DNA from: Oceanobacillus salinisoli
GTDB lineage: Bacteria > Bacillota > Bacilli > Bacillales > Amphibacillaceae
Direction: 5' to 3'
Assembly (NCBI RefSeq): GCF_009733865.1
Contig: NZ_WOFB01000006.1
Span: 1-64,000 of the forward strand
Length of the DNA: 64,000 nucleotides
Shown piece by piece: positions 55,482 to 64,000 of the stretch; the stretch's first letter is position 1; every line of letters starts with the position of its first letter. The notes under the pieces are model-generated. The model had not been told where the DNA came from. It did not search any database and worked only from the letters and a program-made list of their open reading frames with translations. The translations under genes were made by a program, and so were the position numbers.

Positions 55482-56558
55482 TCACACCACCAAGAAAGGA
55501 GTTAGGAAATAACCTAGTACACAAGCCGTAGCAATCCGTATAACGATTCCAACTAGTGCCGCATAGATAACTTCAAGCTCTCGTAAATCGGATGTTTCTG
55601 CCCAGGTCGCTGGTATCTGACCAACAATCACATAGATTGGAAGACCAGAGTTTGCAAGTACAAAGCCACCAACAATGAGACGAGGATCAATGGTCGTAAC
55701 GAAATCGCCCATTTGGGCTACTGCTAATGTAGGTGCAATTAGAAAGGAAACAATTCCAGAGACTGGTTCGATACTTAACAAGGTAAATACAGAGGCCATA
55801 CTTGTTTCAATAGGATCCCATACTCCAGAGAATTTTAAAATACCAATTAAAATAAATATAACCGTAACTGCAGGAATAATAACGAGGAGCAGTAAACTCG
55901 TTCCTTCTTTAGCAGATGAAAAAGTGGTGTTTAAAAAAGTTGTATTTGGTGTGAATCGTGGTAATTCGTGAAGTGTAACTTTCTTTGTGTCTCGATAAAT
56001 CGTTCTTGATAGAATAAAAGGAACAAGTATTAATGGTGCAAATATGGATAAGAGAACGAGTAGGAAAGCATTGATACCAAATATAGATAAAGCGATAAGA
56101 CCCAAGACAAAGGTGGCAAAGGACTGTGGTGATTGAATCATCGTTGCAACAGCTATCTTTTGCTCTGCCTTTGTTGCTTTTGCTTTAACAAGGATTGGTC
56201 CCGCGATTTTACCAGCGGCATTAATATCACCAAGAATATTATAGGCACTCGGTATGATAACGGCAGGATTAATTTTAAAAAGCTGCATAATAGGAACCAT
56301 GAGACGAATTAACCCATCCGTAAAACCAAGACGTTCTAAGATACGGCCAATGATCACACTGACAATAACTGCAATCCCAACTTCACTTGTCAAAAAGGTG
56401 TCAACAACTACTGGTGTCACTTCTTTGATAATCGTGTCAAATAATTGTGAAAGTGAATCTGGTGCAAGGAAAAGCAGTACAAGAGCGGTGAAAACAATCA
56501 AAACACCAATTACTTCATAAATTTTCCACTTCGTACGGTTTTGGGGTATTTTTTCCAT
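55482..56558 (-). CDS. Nucleoside-recognition (GATE) domain permease
   Basis: A 358-aa membrane protein with about ten segments and two Gate-type repeats: VSVIIGRILERLGFTDGLIR with SAYNILGDINAAGKIAGP, and later FLIAPTLAVAQMGDF with ANSGLPIYVIVGQIP. Such YjiH-like proteins are predicted carriers with few proven substrates. AGGAGGG precedes the ATG. It is immediately followed by the amidohydrolase gene, suggesting transport of that enzyme's substrate. The nucleoside link in the domain name should not be taken as evidence for nucleosides. Confidence 0.82.
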   Translation of the reverse strand: MEKIPQNRTKWKIYEVIGVLIVFTALVLLFLAPDSLSQLFDTIIKEVTPVVVDTFLTSEVGIAVIVSVIIGRILERLGFTDGLIRLMVPIMQLFKINPAVIIPSAYNILGDINAAGKIAGPILVKAKATKAEQKIAVATMIQSPQSFATFVLGLIALSIFGINAFLLVLLSIFAPLILVPFILSRTIYRDTKKVTLHELPRFTPNTTFLNTTFSSAKEGTSLLLLVIIPAVTVIFILIGILKFSGVWDPIETSMASVFTLLSIEPVSGIVSFLIAPTLAVAQMGDFVTTIDPRLIVGGFVLANSGLPIYVIVGQIPATWAETSDLRELEVIYAALVGIVIRIATACVLGYFLTPFLVV

Positions 56559-56647
56559 CCCTATCCCTCCTGTACAATATATCTATAGAATATGAATGGA
56601 TGGAATTTGTGTGAATGCCTATGTAATAGAGATTAGTCAAACAGCGT

Positions 56648-56719
56648 GGACGCAGTTACAGGTGAATTGTCTACTATTAACAGGTAATTACCGGGCGGTG
56701 CACCTGCCCTCTATCCCCG
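56648..56719. repeat. Dispersed repeat with GGTAATTACC core, copy 2
   Basis: GGACGCAGTTACAGGTGAA, TATTAACAGGTAATTACCGG and GCACCTGCCCTCTATCCCC match the copy at 23768-23836. It lies directly upstream of the MBL gene promoter. Confidence 0.6.
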
Positions 56720-56739
56720 GTAAACACTTCCACCAATGT

Positions 56740-56767
56740 TTGTCACCACAATCATTGGTGATATAAT
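56740..56767 (+). promoter_or_regulatory. Sigma-A promoter of the MBL-fold gene
   Basis: TTGTCA (56740-56745) and TATAAT (56762-56767) are 16 bases apart, 36 bases before the ATG at 56803. The interval contains CCACAATCATTGGTG, a weak inverted repeat. An identical promoter survives in the relic copy at 24023-24050. Confidence 0.7.
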
Positions 56768-56802
56768 GAACAATACCAACTGTCTTAAAGGAGTACAAAT
56801 AC

Positions 56803-57656
56803 ATGCAAACATTAGAAAAGCTTTCCAATCGACTCTTCTACCTGCCTCCATATAAAAAAACAGATCGTCCAATATTAGCTGCTGTTGTAGGGGACAATCA
56901 GACACTTTTGATTGATGCTGGAAATTCTTCTAGTCATGCTAAACTATTTAAAGAGCAATTAGCTTCCTATCATATTTTTGGAGATATGGTGGCTCTTACA
57001 CATTGGCATTGGGATCACGTATTTGGCTTAAGTGAAATGGACATGTCTTCCATCACCAATTTCATGACCTATGATAAAATAAAGGAACTACAGGAGTTAT
57101 CATGGGAAGACAAGAAGTTGGATGAACGTGTCAAAGCAGGGATTGAAATTCCGTTTTGTGCCGATGCGATAAAGCTAGAGCTTGGAAGGAAGCGAGAAAT
57201 TACCATACCAGATCCCACTATCATTTTTGAAAAGCAAATAAAACTGAATCTCGGCGGAGTTACCTGTATCATGGAACACGTTGGTGGAGATCATTCAACT
57301 GACTCGAATCTCCTCTATATACCGGGGAAAAAGCGCTATTTCTTGGTGACTGCCTCTATGCAAATATGTACGCAGAAAAATGGCATTATACCATTGAAAA
57401 AATGAGTGAACTTTTAGAGAAAATTGAAAAATATGATGCGGAAACCTACTTCCTATCTCATCATCCAGCACCTTTGACAAAGGACGAATTTACTAGCTTT
57501 GTTTCATTATTGAAGACAAGCGCTAGATTAACGAAAAAATATAAAGGCAATCAAGAGAAAATAACAACAGAGATGACCTCGCATTTCCACCGTGCGTTAA
57601 CGGAAGAAGATTTAGAAATTATCGGGTACTTTGTGAATGGATATCTGTATTATTAA
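56803..57656 (+). pseudogene. Metallo-beta-lactamase fold hydrolase, frameshifted
   Basis: An MBL-fold protein of about 284 codons in two frames. The first frame has LLIDAGNSSSHAKLF, the zinc motif LTHWHWDHVFG and MEHVGGDHSTDSNLLYIPGK. It goes out of frame after KKRYFL; adding one G near 57345 restores FLGDCLYANMYAEKWHYTIE and continuation to 57656 with FLSHHPAPL, the last histidine. The protein would be complete but for this single base, so sequencing error and recent mutation are both possible. AAAGGAGTA precedes the ATG. Substrate unknown. Confidence 0.8.
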
Positions 57657-57711
57657 TCATTCCCCATTAAAAATGGACATTTGAAGTACACTACAATAAA
57701 AGCAATCTTAT

Positions 57712-57743
57712 AAGCCCCCAAGGTGATTACCCTTGGGGGGGCT
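57712..57743. terminator. Terminator of the MBL gene
   Basis: AAGCCCCCAAGG and CCTTGGGGGGGCTT pair over a short loop, followed by ATTATAAATT. It lies between the convergent MBL and NhaC genes and can serve both. Confidence 0.75.
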
Positions 57744-57780
57744 TATTATAAATTGCTCTCTTTCATTCCTAAATACCGCA

Positions 57781-59193
57781 TTATGATTCTTCATACTTAG
57801 TCATTGTTAATCCGGTAATACCGTAAAATAGAGAAACTAACGGCGTAATGAGAGCTAAGAAACAAAACGGTAAATATGTACCAGTTGCCACACCAAGTGT
57901 CGTCGCTGTGTAAATACCACTACCTGTCCAAGGTATTAAGGCACCACCCTGTGTACTCGAGTCTTCAATCACCCGGGAAAGATTTTCAGGTCTAAGGTAT
58001 AATCTATCGAAAATCGGTTTCATTAGCGTACCACTCATGACAGAGGAAAAGTAAATGGATCCACCGATAGCAAGTGTTGCATAACTTACAATGATCGTTA
58101 CAAGAACTAAAGTCCCAGTGTGTTGAATATTATCCGCAAACGAAGCAATTAATGCCTCCAATACTCCAGTTTCAGCAAGCATGCCACCTAGACCCAGTGC
58201 AAATAAGAACAGCACAATAAGTTCTAGCATACTCGTTAAACCACCACGTTGCAGTAAACTATCGACAATTTCAATTCCAGATTCCACCTCATAACCACTA
58301 TATAAAATATTTAACGTTCTTGATATTCCGAATTGCTGATAGAAGATAGCTACAAGAGCACCTACTGCGGAAGCAATGAAAATAGATGTTATCGGTGGTT
58401 TCTTATTTAACAACAAGGCAATTAAAACCACAATAGGAATGAGTGGTATGATCCCTAAATGAAACGTTTCGCTTAAATAAACTGTTAATGCGCTTACATT
58501 TCCTGCATCTGCAACACCACTGTATTGGAGTCCAATAAAGGTAAATATTACTGCAGAAATAAGATAAGCAGGGACCGTTGTCCACAGCATATGTTTAATA
58601 TGAGTCAATAGGTTTCCACCTGTAACAGTTGGTGTTAAGTTAGTCGTATCTGAAAGAGGGGACATTTTATCCCCAAAATATGCTCCACTAATAATTGCAC
58701 CTGCAGTTATTCCCATTGGGATGCCTAAACTTGTACCAATCCCCATCATGGCTATCCCAGCAGTACCAATCGTCCCCCATGAAGTTCCGGTAGCCACCGA
58801 TACAATGGAACAAAATAATAAGGTTGTTACTAAAAAGAATCGAGGGGAAATCGTTTCAAGACCATAATAAATTAAAGTAGGGACAGTACCCGAGGCTATC
58901 CAGGCACCGATTAAAATACCGACCGATAAAAGAATAATACCAGGATGCAAGGCTTTACTCATGGAAGATATCATTGCTTTTCTTACTTGTTTATACGTGT
59001 AGCCTAACCCTAACATAAATGGGATTAACGTAATCATACTAATAAACATCAAAATTTGAATTGGTGCCTCAAATACAATTAACCCAATCGATACAATTAT
59101 AATAGCTGAAACTAACATCCATAACGCATATAAGAAGGTTGGTTTTTTAACATTATCATATTTCAATAGATCATTCCCCTTTTTGCCTGTCAT
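57781..59193 (-). CDS. nhaC: NhaC family Na+/H+ antiporter
   Basis: A 470-aa membrane protein with about 11-12 segments. It carries the NhaC signatures GTSWGTIGTAGIAMMGIGTS, GAYFGDKMSPLSDTTNLTPT and, near the end, EDSSTQGGALIPWTGSGIYT. It exchanges internal sodium for protons or, in some relatives, malate for lactate or other organic solutes. Short C-terminus TKYEES. A scrap of a closely similar C-terminus is found at 21014. In a halotolerant bacillus sodium export is the simplest role. Confidence 0.88.
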   Translation of the reverse strand: MTGKKGNDLLKYDNVKKPTFLYALWMLVSAIIIVSIGLIVFEAPIQILMFISMITLIPFMLGLGYTYKQVRKAMISSMSKALHPGIILLSVGILIGAWIASGTVPTLIYYGLETISPRFFLVTTLLFCSIVSVATGTSWGTIGTAGIAMMGIGTSLGIPMGITAGAIISGAYFGDKMSPLSDTTNLTPTVTGGNLLTHIKHMLWTTVPAYLISAVIFTFIGLQYSGVADAGNVSALTVYLSETFHLGIIPLIPIVVLIALLLNKKPPITSIFIASAVGALVAIFYQQFGISRTLNILYSGYEVESGIEIVDSLLQRGGLTSMLELIVLFLFALGLGGMLAETGVLEALIASFADNIQHTGTLVLVTIIVSYATLAIGGSIYFSSVMSGTLMKPIFDRLYLRPENLSRVIEDSSTQGGALIPWTGSGIYTATTLGVATGTYLPFCFLALITPLVSLFYGITGLTMTKYEES

Positions 59194-59271
59194 TTAAGTA
59201 TCCTGCATATCCTTTTCTATTATGCTTATAAGGATGGATTTTATAAGTGCATAGTAAAAAAGAGTCTTTAA

Positions 59272-59310
59272 GGTGCCTGTCACTTCCCGGTTTTTGTCAA
59301 TTTTTGTCGA
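59272..59310. repeat. Solo right end of the GGTGCCTGTCAC element
   Basis: GGTGCCTGTCACTTCCCGG then TTTTTGTCAATTTTTGTCGA is identical in layout to the end at 15061. No partner end lies near. It sits upstream of NhaC. Confidence 0.7.
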
Positions 59311-59449
59311 GTGATCTAGAAGCCATAGGATAGGGTAGTTGTTTCATTAATTGTTGTTCCTTTTTTTATGCAAAACTTAATTGAAGAATTATGTTCCTAA
59401 AGGGAGAATCAAATATATAAAAGCATAAGTAGGAAGTTCGATCAAAGTT

Positions 59450-59868
59450 TCTATACATTGTCATTTCACCTTTCGAAAGATTTTCTATATAAACTTGGAG
59501 CAGGTGAAGTAATCAATTACAAAACAACTCCTTTTGAAGAAAAGCTTCGTGATTTTGATGCCGTATTCGATACAATAGGTGGCGATATTCAGTCAAAAAG
59601 TTATCAGATACTAAAAAAGGGTGGAAGACTTGTTTCCATCACCCAGGATCCAAATAAAGAGGAGGCAGAGAAATACGGTGCCCAAGCGGAATTTCTCTGG
59701 CTAAATCCAAATGGCAAACAGCTTAGTGAGATTGGTGAACTTTTAGAAAGTGGTGCAGTAAAAGCCTGCATTGGCGAAGTATTTCCATTTTCCGAAAAAG
59801 GAATTCGGGATGCGCACGCATTAAGCGAAACCCACCATGCAAGAGGAAAAATTGTCATTTCTTTCTAA
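59450..59868 (+). pseudogene. C-terminal half of a quinone oxidoreductase-like dehydrogenase
   Basis: The frame reads FLYKLGAGEVINYKTTPFEE, FDAVFDTIGGDIQSKSYQIL and ARGKIVISF, the second half of the NAD(P)-binding domain and the C-terminus of NADPH:quinone reductase/zinc-type dehydrogenases. The GroES-like N-terminal half and the glycine motif (about 170 residues) are missing, and no ribosome-binding site is present. Confidence 0.75.
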
Positions 59869-59889
59869 CGCTGAAATTTTCCATTTTTA

Positions 59890-59991
59890 CGGGCGGCTAT
59901 CGCCCGATTTGGAGTTCTGATCGCGCGACTTCGGGCGGGTGTCGCTCGATTTGGGGTTCCGATCGCTCGACTTCGGACGGGTGTCGCTCGA
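59890..59991. repeat. GC-rich 42-bp tandem repeat, 2.4 copies
   Basis: CGGGCGGCTATCGCCCGATT at 59890, CGGGCGGGTGTCGCTCGATT at 59932 and CGGACGGGTGTCGCTCG at 59974 start units of exactly 42 bases. Each unit also contains GATCGCTCGACTT or a close form. The GC content is far above that of the neighbourhood. Confidence 0.75.
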
Positions 59992-60000
59992 AATCCTGGA

Positions 60001-60505
60001 GTGACAGGTTCCTCGTCCCACTATTATAGGATTGATGGGATAGTGTACGCACCTAGAACACTTCTACGTTACCTTTTCGTTGATTCCCAAGTTCATTCGG
60101 GCACCTAGAACACTTCTACGTTACCTTTAATTGATTCCCAAGTTCATTCGGGCACCTAGAACACCTCTACATGACCTTTTTGTTGATTCCCAAGTTCATT
60201 CGGGCACCTAGATCACCTCTACGTTACCTTTTCATTAATTCCCATGCTCATTCGGGCACCTAGAACACCTCTACGTTACCTTTTCATTGATTCCCATGCT
60301 CATTCGGGCACCTAGAATACCTCTACGTTACCTTTTCATGATTCCCATGCTCATTCGGGCACCTAGAACACCTCTACGTTACCTTTTCAGATTAAGTCCA
60401 TGCTCGCTCGGGCACCTAGAACACTTCTACGTGACCTATTCGTTGATTCCCATACTACTTGGGCACCTTAATTCAAGGTGCCTGTCACTTCCCGAATTTT
60501 GTCGA
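60001..60505. mobile_element. Second MITE-like element with 52-bp array
   Basis: The right end GGTGCCTGTCACTTCCCG plus AATTTTGTCGA (60477-60505) is that of the family. The left end is poor: GTGACAGGTTCC at 60001. The array fills nearly all of the interior. No transposase. The 60506-60825 stretch beyond shows nothing recognisable. Confidence 0.55.
60049..60467. repeat. 52-bp tandem repeat array, eight units
   Basis: GCACCTAGA or a close form starts at 60049, 60101, 60152, 60204, 60256, 60308, 60359, 60412 and 60463, a period of 51-53. Typical unit words are ACACCTCTACGTTACCTTTT and GATTCCCATGCTCATTCGGG. The same words form the array at 14784, but there is no A/B alternation here. An 84-codon frame through it is only the repeat translated. 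Confidence 0.88.
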
Positions 60506-60825
60506 ACGAAGGAATACAACAAACGCTTCTGTGACCTTTAGGACTTTTCGTAGAACACTCATTCATAAAGTCGGTTGATGCTTTTTTGATCAATACTCTG
60601 AGCAATTCTTCACGTGGTTCGAGTGAAAATTCCTTATTTGTCGTTGGTATATTCGTTTCTCTCTTTATTGTTTATAGTGGTTTATTGACTAAACTGTCTC
60701 GTTTCGATATATAGAAATGCCAAGATGACAGTTACTTTTACATCCCGAACTAATTTATATTCCTTTTTAATCTTTGAGTATAAGGTTAATGCCTTACACC
60801 TAGTTAATCACGTGATAAAATAAGA

Positions 60826-60865
60826 AATCCTCACAAATGTTGATGTAACAACATTTATGAGGATT
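60826..60865. repeat. Dispersed hairpin, second copy
   Basis: AATCCTCACAAATGTTG pairs with CAACATTTATGAGGATT; it matches the 8081 hairpin except for one loop base, and the flank TCTAACT is also shared. It may terminate the leftward SDR gene. Confidence 0.65.
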
Positions 60866-60983
60866 CTAACTATGTTCAAACGAACGAATTTTTATGCAAG
60901 AATGGAATACCATCATTTCAGGGTGGTATCCACACAGCTATCATTAAAGTTAATTACGTAGCTAAGTATAAACAAACTTTTCA

Positions 60984-61721
60984 TTATTGTGCTGTATATC
61001 CACCGTCTACGATTAAGCTATTTCCAGTCATGAATGAAGAATCAGCACTTGCCATAAATAAGACAGCTTTTGCCATTTCTTCTGGTTTTCCTAGCCGTTT
61101 CATAGGTGTAGCGTTGGTCAAAAACTCTCTGTCCGTATCCCCTAAAATTGGTGTTTCAATAAATCCTGGACATAAAGCATTGACACGGATATTACGTTCT
61201 GCATATTCTAACCCGAGTGAACGACTTAAGTTAATTACACCCGCTTTTGCTGCGTTATATGCTGCACTTCCAGGTGATCCAACCCACCCATACATGGAAG
61301 CTGTATTGACGATTACACCACTACCAGCTTTCAGGAATTCTTTGATTGCTGCTTGTGCAACCAAGAATACGCCATCTAAATCAACTTCTACCGTTTTTCT
61401 CCATTCTGCATAAGTTAATTCTTCTGTTGGTTTTACAGCACCAATTCCAGCATTATTAAATAAAATATCCACTTTACCAAAATCAGAAACAGTTGTTTTA
61501 AATATATTTTGTACCTGTTCTTCATTGGTTACGTCTGCTTTTATGAAAAGAGCCTCTGCCCCTTGGGATTTCAATTCCTCCTCAAAAGCTGCACCTTTTT
61601 CTTCGTTCATATCCACTAGAACAACCTTAGCTCCTTCTGCAACAAATAGACGCGCTGTTGCAGCACCGATCCCAGAAACACCACCAGTGATGATAGCTAC
61701 TTTATCTTGTAGTTTTCCCAA
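60984..61721 (-). CDS. Short-chain dehydrogenase/reductase (SDR)
   Basis: A 245-aa classical SDR. The cofactor motif is ITGGVSGIGAATARLF at residues about 10-25, with an Asp in LVDMNEEKG suggesting NAD(H). NNAGIG, the catalytic Ser in NTASMYGWVG and the YNAAK motif follow, then CPGFIETPI and the end NSLIVDGGYTAQ. The start is taken as the TTG at 61721, because GGAGG lies nine bases upstream and the longer frame adds 19 residues that no SDR has. Substrate unknown; it acts in the cytoplasm. It stands alone. Confidence 0.88.
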   Translation of the reverse strand: MGKLQDKVAIITGGVSGIGAATARLFVAEGAKVVLVDMNEEKGAAFEEELKSQGAEALFIKADVTNEEQVQNIFKTTVSDFGKVDILFNNAGIGAVKPTEELTYAEWRKTVEVDLDGVFLVAQAAIKEFLKAGSGVIVNTASMYGWVGSPGSAAYNAAKAGVINLSRSLGLEYAERNIRVNALCPGFIETPILGDTDREFLTNATPMKRLGKPEEMAKAVLFMASADSSFMTGNSLIVDGGYTAQ

Positions 61722-61929
61722 AATTCGATTCCTCCAGTATAATAGTAATATATAACCATTTAAATCTAAGTGGCTCATACTATAATTTTACACTCATAGT
61801 TAAAGTTAACCAATAATCAATCTTTTATTCAGTATGTAAAAAATAGACATGAAATGAAAAAATGTCTATAAATATTAAATAAAAGGCTACCTTACCAGAA
61901 TTACGTACTAGATTTCCACAAACGGTATT

Positions 61930-62349
61930 TGAAACGATTAACAACCTACCAGTTGACATGGAGACAAGCACATCATTGTTAACTTTGAAAATAGCTGGTG
62001 CAGTATATCTACTCTATCTGGCTTGGCAGGTCGGGCTTCCAAATCCTCCAAGGAGAATTTTAGTGAAGTAAAATCTTCTTTTTTATCCGGTTTTATTTTT
62101 CAAATAATAAATGTTAAAAGCATTTTGTTCTTTTTAACCCTAATGAGTGCTTTTATTCTACCATTCAATCATTCTATTAGATCCATTGTTTTCTATGTAA
62201 CCTTAGCAATTATTATAGGCTGGTTAGCATTGCTTTTGTGGTCAGGGTTTGGCTCGTTATTCAGAAATTACTTTGCCAAGTATGACAAGCCATTTCGGTT
62301 CATTATGTCCCTGTTATTCATTTACTCTGCAGTTACTATTTTTCTGTAA
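61930..62349 (+). pseudogene. Decayed LysE/RhtB family exporter
   Basis: LTLKIAGAVYLLYLAWQVGL is followed, one frame over, by SKSSKENFSEVKSSFLSGFI, then NVKSILFFLTLMSAFILPF and RFIMSLLFIYSAVTIFL to the stop. This is the C-terminal two-thirds of a LysE family carrier with a frameshift near 62030; the N-terminus is missing. A healthy LysE gene is at 16693. Confidence 0.7.
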
Positions 62350-62356
62350 GGAAAGA

Positions 62357-62425
62357 ACCACAGGGACAGGTACCCTGGTCCATTCTGAGTTAGACTGATG
62401 AGCCCGGTAAACCTGTCCCTATGGT
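62357..62425. repeat. Palindromic repeat with GGGACAGGTACC
   Basis: ACCACAGGGACAGGTACCCT and ACCTGTCCCTATGGT form inverted arms around a middle with GGTCCATTCTGAGTTAGACTG. It is the most complete copy besides that at 4720. The rest of the gap to 62850 is AT-rich and shows no gene. Confidence 0.6.
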
Positions 62426-62850
62426 ATATTTTCATAGTCAATTATTTCCTTATAAATATTTTAACATTATTAATAGTATTTCACTCGATATACACCAATT
62501 AAACAGCTACATGATTACAGTCAATGAAAAATACATCCTTGATATGGTTTTTACATACCATTTAATGACAAAAAATGTACTAATGATGGATGGACTGTTT
62601 ACACTTCATACATTTTTAAATCCAAATTGTTATACAACTTTGACTGACTATTTTCAATAAAATCAGTCTTCCACAATAGGTACATATTTTTGGCAAAGAT
62701 CACATAAAAAAGAAAACACACAAGAATCGATCTGTATAGACTTCTTATGTGAGTTTCTTCTTTACATATTAAATTACCGGTGCTTTGGTTTTTTAACAAA
62801 AAAACAGCTTTTCCTTTTCCTAATTCTTTTCCTCTAACTAAGCAGTATGT

Positions 62851-63852
62851 TTATATAAGTTTTTCTCGTTCTTCCATTGGAGGCAGTTCTTCCATCCATC
62901 CGTTCCTAATCATAATTTTCGCCCCCTCATGGGCATATTCAAAGATATCCTTTATAAAAACACCAGCTTTAACCGACAAATCATTTCGCAAACTAAAGGC
63001 GGTTCCTAGAGAATTACCTCCAATTGCAAAGCTACAGAAAAGGCTTGTACAATACATCATTAGTTTATCAGAAAATGGAGCCACTGTTGAACGTGTAGGA
63101 TTGCCACCTGATACAGCAGGTGTTTGAATACCGTCTTCGAGAAAGACTTCGTTAAGTTCCTTAATTGTACTTTTAGCAATTTCTCCTCCTTTAGTGAAGT
63201 ATTTTTTCACTTCAGGTGAATTAGCACATTGAGCAAAACCAGTAATCATTTGGAATCCAGTAATATTTGTTTCAATAGCATGGAACATATTTGCAACTTC
63301 TACTGTATTCATTGTTCGCTTTCTGGTTAGTGGATTAAGTCCTCCTCTTAAATAAGAAGTATCTGAAATAAACTCAACCTTCTTAGGCATTGAAACATAA
63401 GGAGGCCGAGCATGCATTCCTTTTTCAATTAGATATTGTGTACAAGCATTGTAATATTTTTGCGTAATAGCAGTTAGATCTTTAAAAATCATAATTATGT
63501 CTTCACGAGATGCCATGGTAATATTTAGTGTATGCAGGGCCATACTAATTTCCTTTATCAAGCGAATGAACATAATGTCGAAACCATTGTCGTATAGTTT
63601 AGGTACCCCTTTGTTGACATCCTCGGAAGTAAACCCAACTGGTATTGCAGCTCCTTCATTTTGGAAAATTACTGTTATTTTCTCTACATATGGGTCAATT
63701 TCATCGTATAAGTCAACCATTATGTTTTTTGCCTTTTCGTCATCAGCTTTCTCTATGAAATATTCCAACATCCTTAGAATCATCGTTTTTTGTTGATAAG
63801 TTAGCCATAACGTACCAAGTTCTGATGAAGTAAGTCCGGGTTTTTCGGGCAT
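62851..63852 (-). CDS. DUF3231 family protein
   Basis: A 333-aa protein made of two similar ferritin-like halves, as in DUF3231: LTSSELGTLWLTYQQKTMIL near the N-terminus and LNPLTRKRTMNTVEVANMFH region leading into the second half; FEYAHEGAKIMIRNGWMEEL and PP at the end is the usual close. GGGAGG precedes the ATG. The family is common in sporulating Bacillaceae and often present in several copies; its function is not known, and no metal ligands can be pointed out with certainty. It appears complete. Confidence 0.88.
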   Translation of the reverse strand: MPEKPGLTSSELGTLWLTYQQKTMILRMLEYFIEKADDEKAKNIMVDLYDEIDPYVEKITVIFQNEGAAIPVGFTSEDVNKGVPKLYDNGFDIMFIRLIKEISMALHTLNITMASREDIIMIFKDLTAITQKYYNACTQYLIEKGMHARPPYVSMPKKVEFISDTSYLRGGLNPLTRKRTMNTVEVANMFHAIETNITGFQMITGFAQCANSPEVKKYFTKGGEIAKSTIKELNEVFLEDGIQTPAVSGGNPTRSTVAPFSDKLMMYCTSLFCSFAIGGNSLGTAFSLRNDLSVKAGVFIKDIFEYAHEGAKIMIRNGWMEELPPMEEREKLI

Positions 63853-64000
63853 GTAATATTCCTCCCTAATATTTATCCAATGTTTGAGTAGTCTTTAGTA
63901 TTCCCTAAACTTTGAGATTTATTATCGGTTCTTTGTAAAGAGAAGTTTAGATTATTTCCTTAGAATACCCAAACAGGCTGGCCTTTATTTCCTTTTATTT

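Noticed and set aside
60287-60541. 84-codon frame with repeated peptide PMLIRAP
   Set aside because: It is a translation of the 52-bp repeat array; no ribosome-binding site and frame lost between units.
62421-62799. Two frames between LysE relic and DUF3231
   Set aside because: Low-complexity AT-rich translation, no start signals, no recognisable motif.

Overview
The window looks like the chromosome of a low-GC, endospore-forming, probably halotolerant member of the Bacillaceae (Oceanobacillus/Virgibacillus type). This is inferred from the AT-rich sequence, strong AGGAGG ribosome-binding sites, an S-box (SAM-I) riboswitch, a BCCT compatible-solute carrier, a DUF3231 protein, RocB, LysM and NhaC proteins, and the dispersed repeats. 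No rRNA, tRNA or CRISPR array was seen.

Layout. 0-9 kb: tail of a broken YfcC-type carrier, a SAM riboswitch before an unknown 110-aa gene, a PD-(D/E)XK protein, a decayed second S-box before a BCCT carrier, aspartate 4-decarboxylase, a 3-hydroxyacyl-CoA dehydrogenase family enzyme and a Uma2 endonuclease-like gene. 9.7-13 kb: phage remnants (family B DNA polymerase and primase fragments) among small unknown genes. 13-26 kb: MFS carriers, a metallophosphoesterase, LysE exporter with a divergent MocR regulator, a frameshifted rocB, an L-2-hydroxyacid dehydrogenase divergent from a 2-hydroxycarboxylate carrier, and a chimeric scar of two truncated gene copies. 26-31 kb: an unknown helical protein, membrane proteins and relics (integrase, others).

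31.2-44.3 kb is the most coherent system: a 12-gene leftward operon facing a divergent IclR regulator, with a perfect 17-bp palindrome between them. It encodes two carriers (TRAP-TAXI and AtoE type), two oxidoreductases, a metal-dependent cyclase-family hydrolase, two tandem-domain carboxymuconolactone-decarboxylase-like proteins, an alpha/beta hydrolase, a two-subunit CoA-transferase and a thiolase. The set resembles the lower beta-ketoadipate pathway (decarboxylase, hydrolase, CoA-transferase, thiolase, IclR regulator) but has no ring-cleaving dioxygenase. I infer a catabolic pathway for an unidentified, possibly alicyclic, acid.

44.5-64 kb: a wrecked McrBC-like restriction pair, a DEAD-box helicase, a serine hydrolase, LysM and coat-like proteins, an amidohydrolase with its permease, a frameshifted MBL-fold gene, NhaC, gene fragments, a second 52-bp repeat element, an SDR enzyme and DUF3231.

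Two themes run through the window. First, at least 15 genes are broken or reduced to scraps by indels, stops or truncation. Second, non-coding DNA is full of dispersed repeats: elements ending in GGTGCCTGTCACTTCCC with internal 52-bp tandem arrays, palindromes around GGGACAGGTACC, a structured repeat of about 350 bp, and short hairpins.
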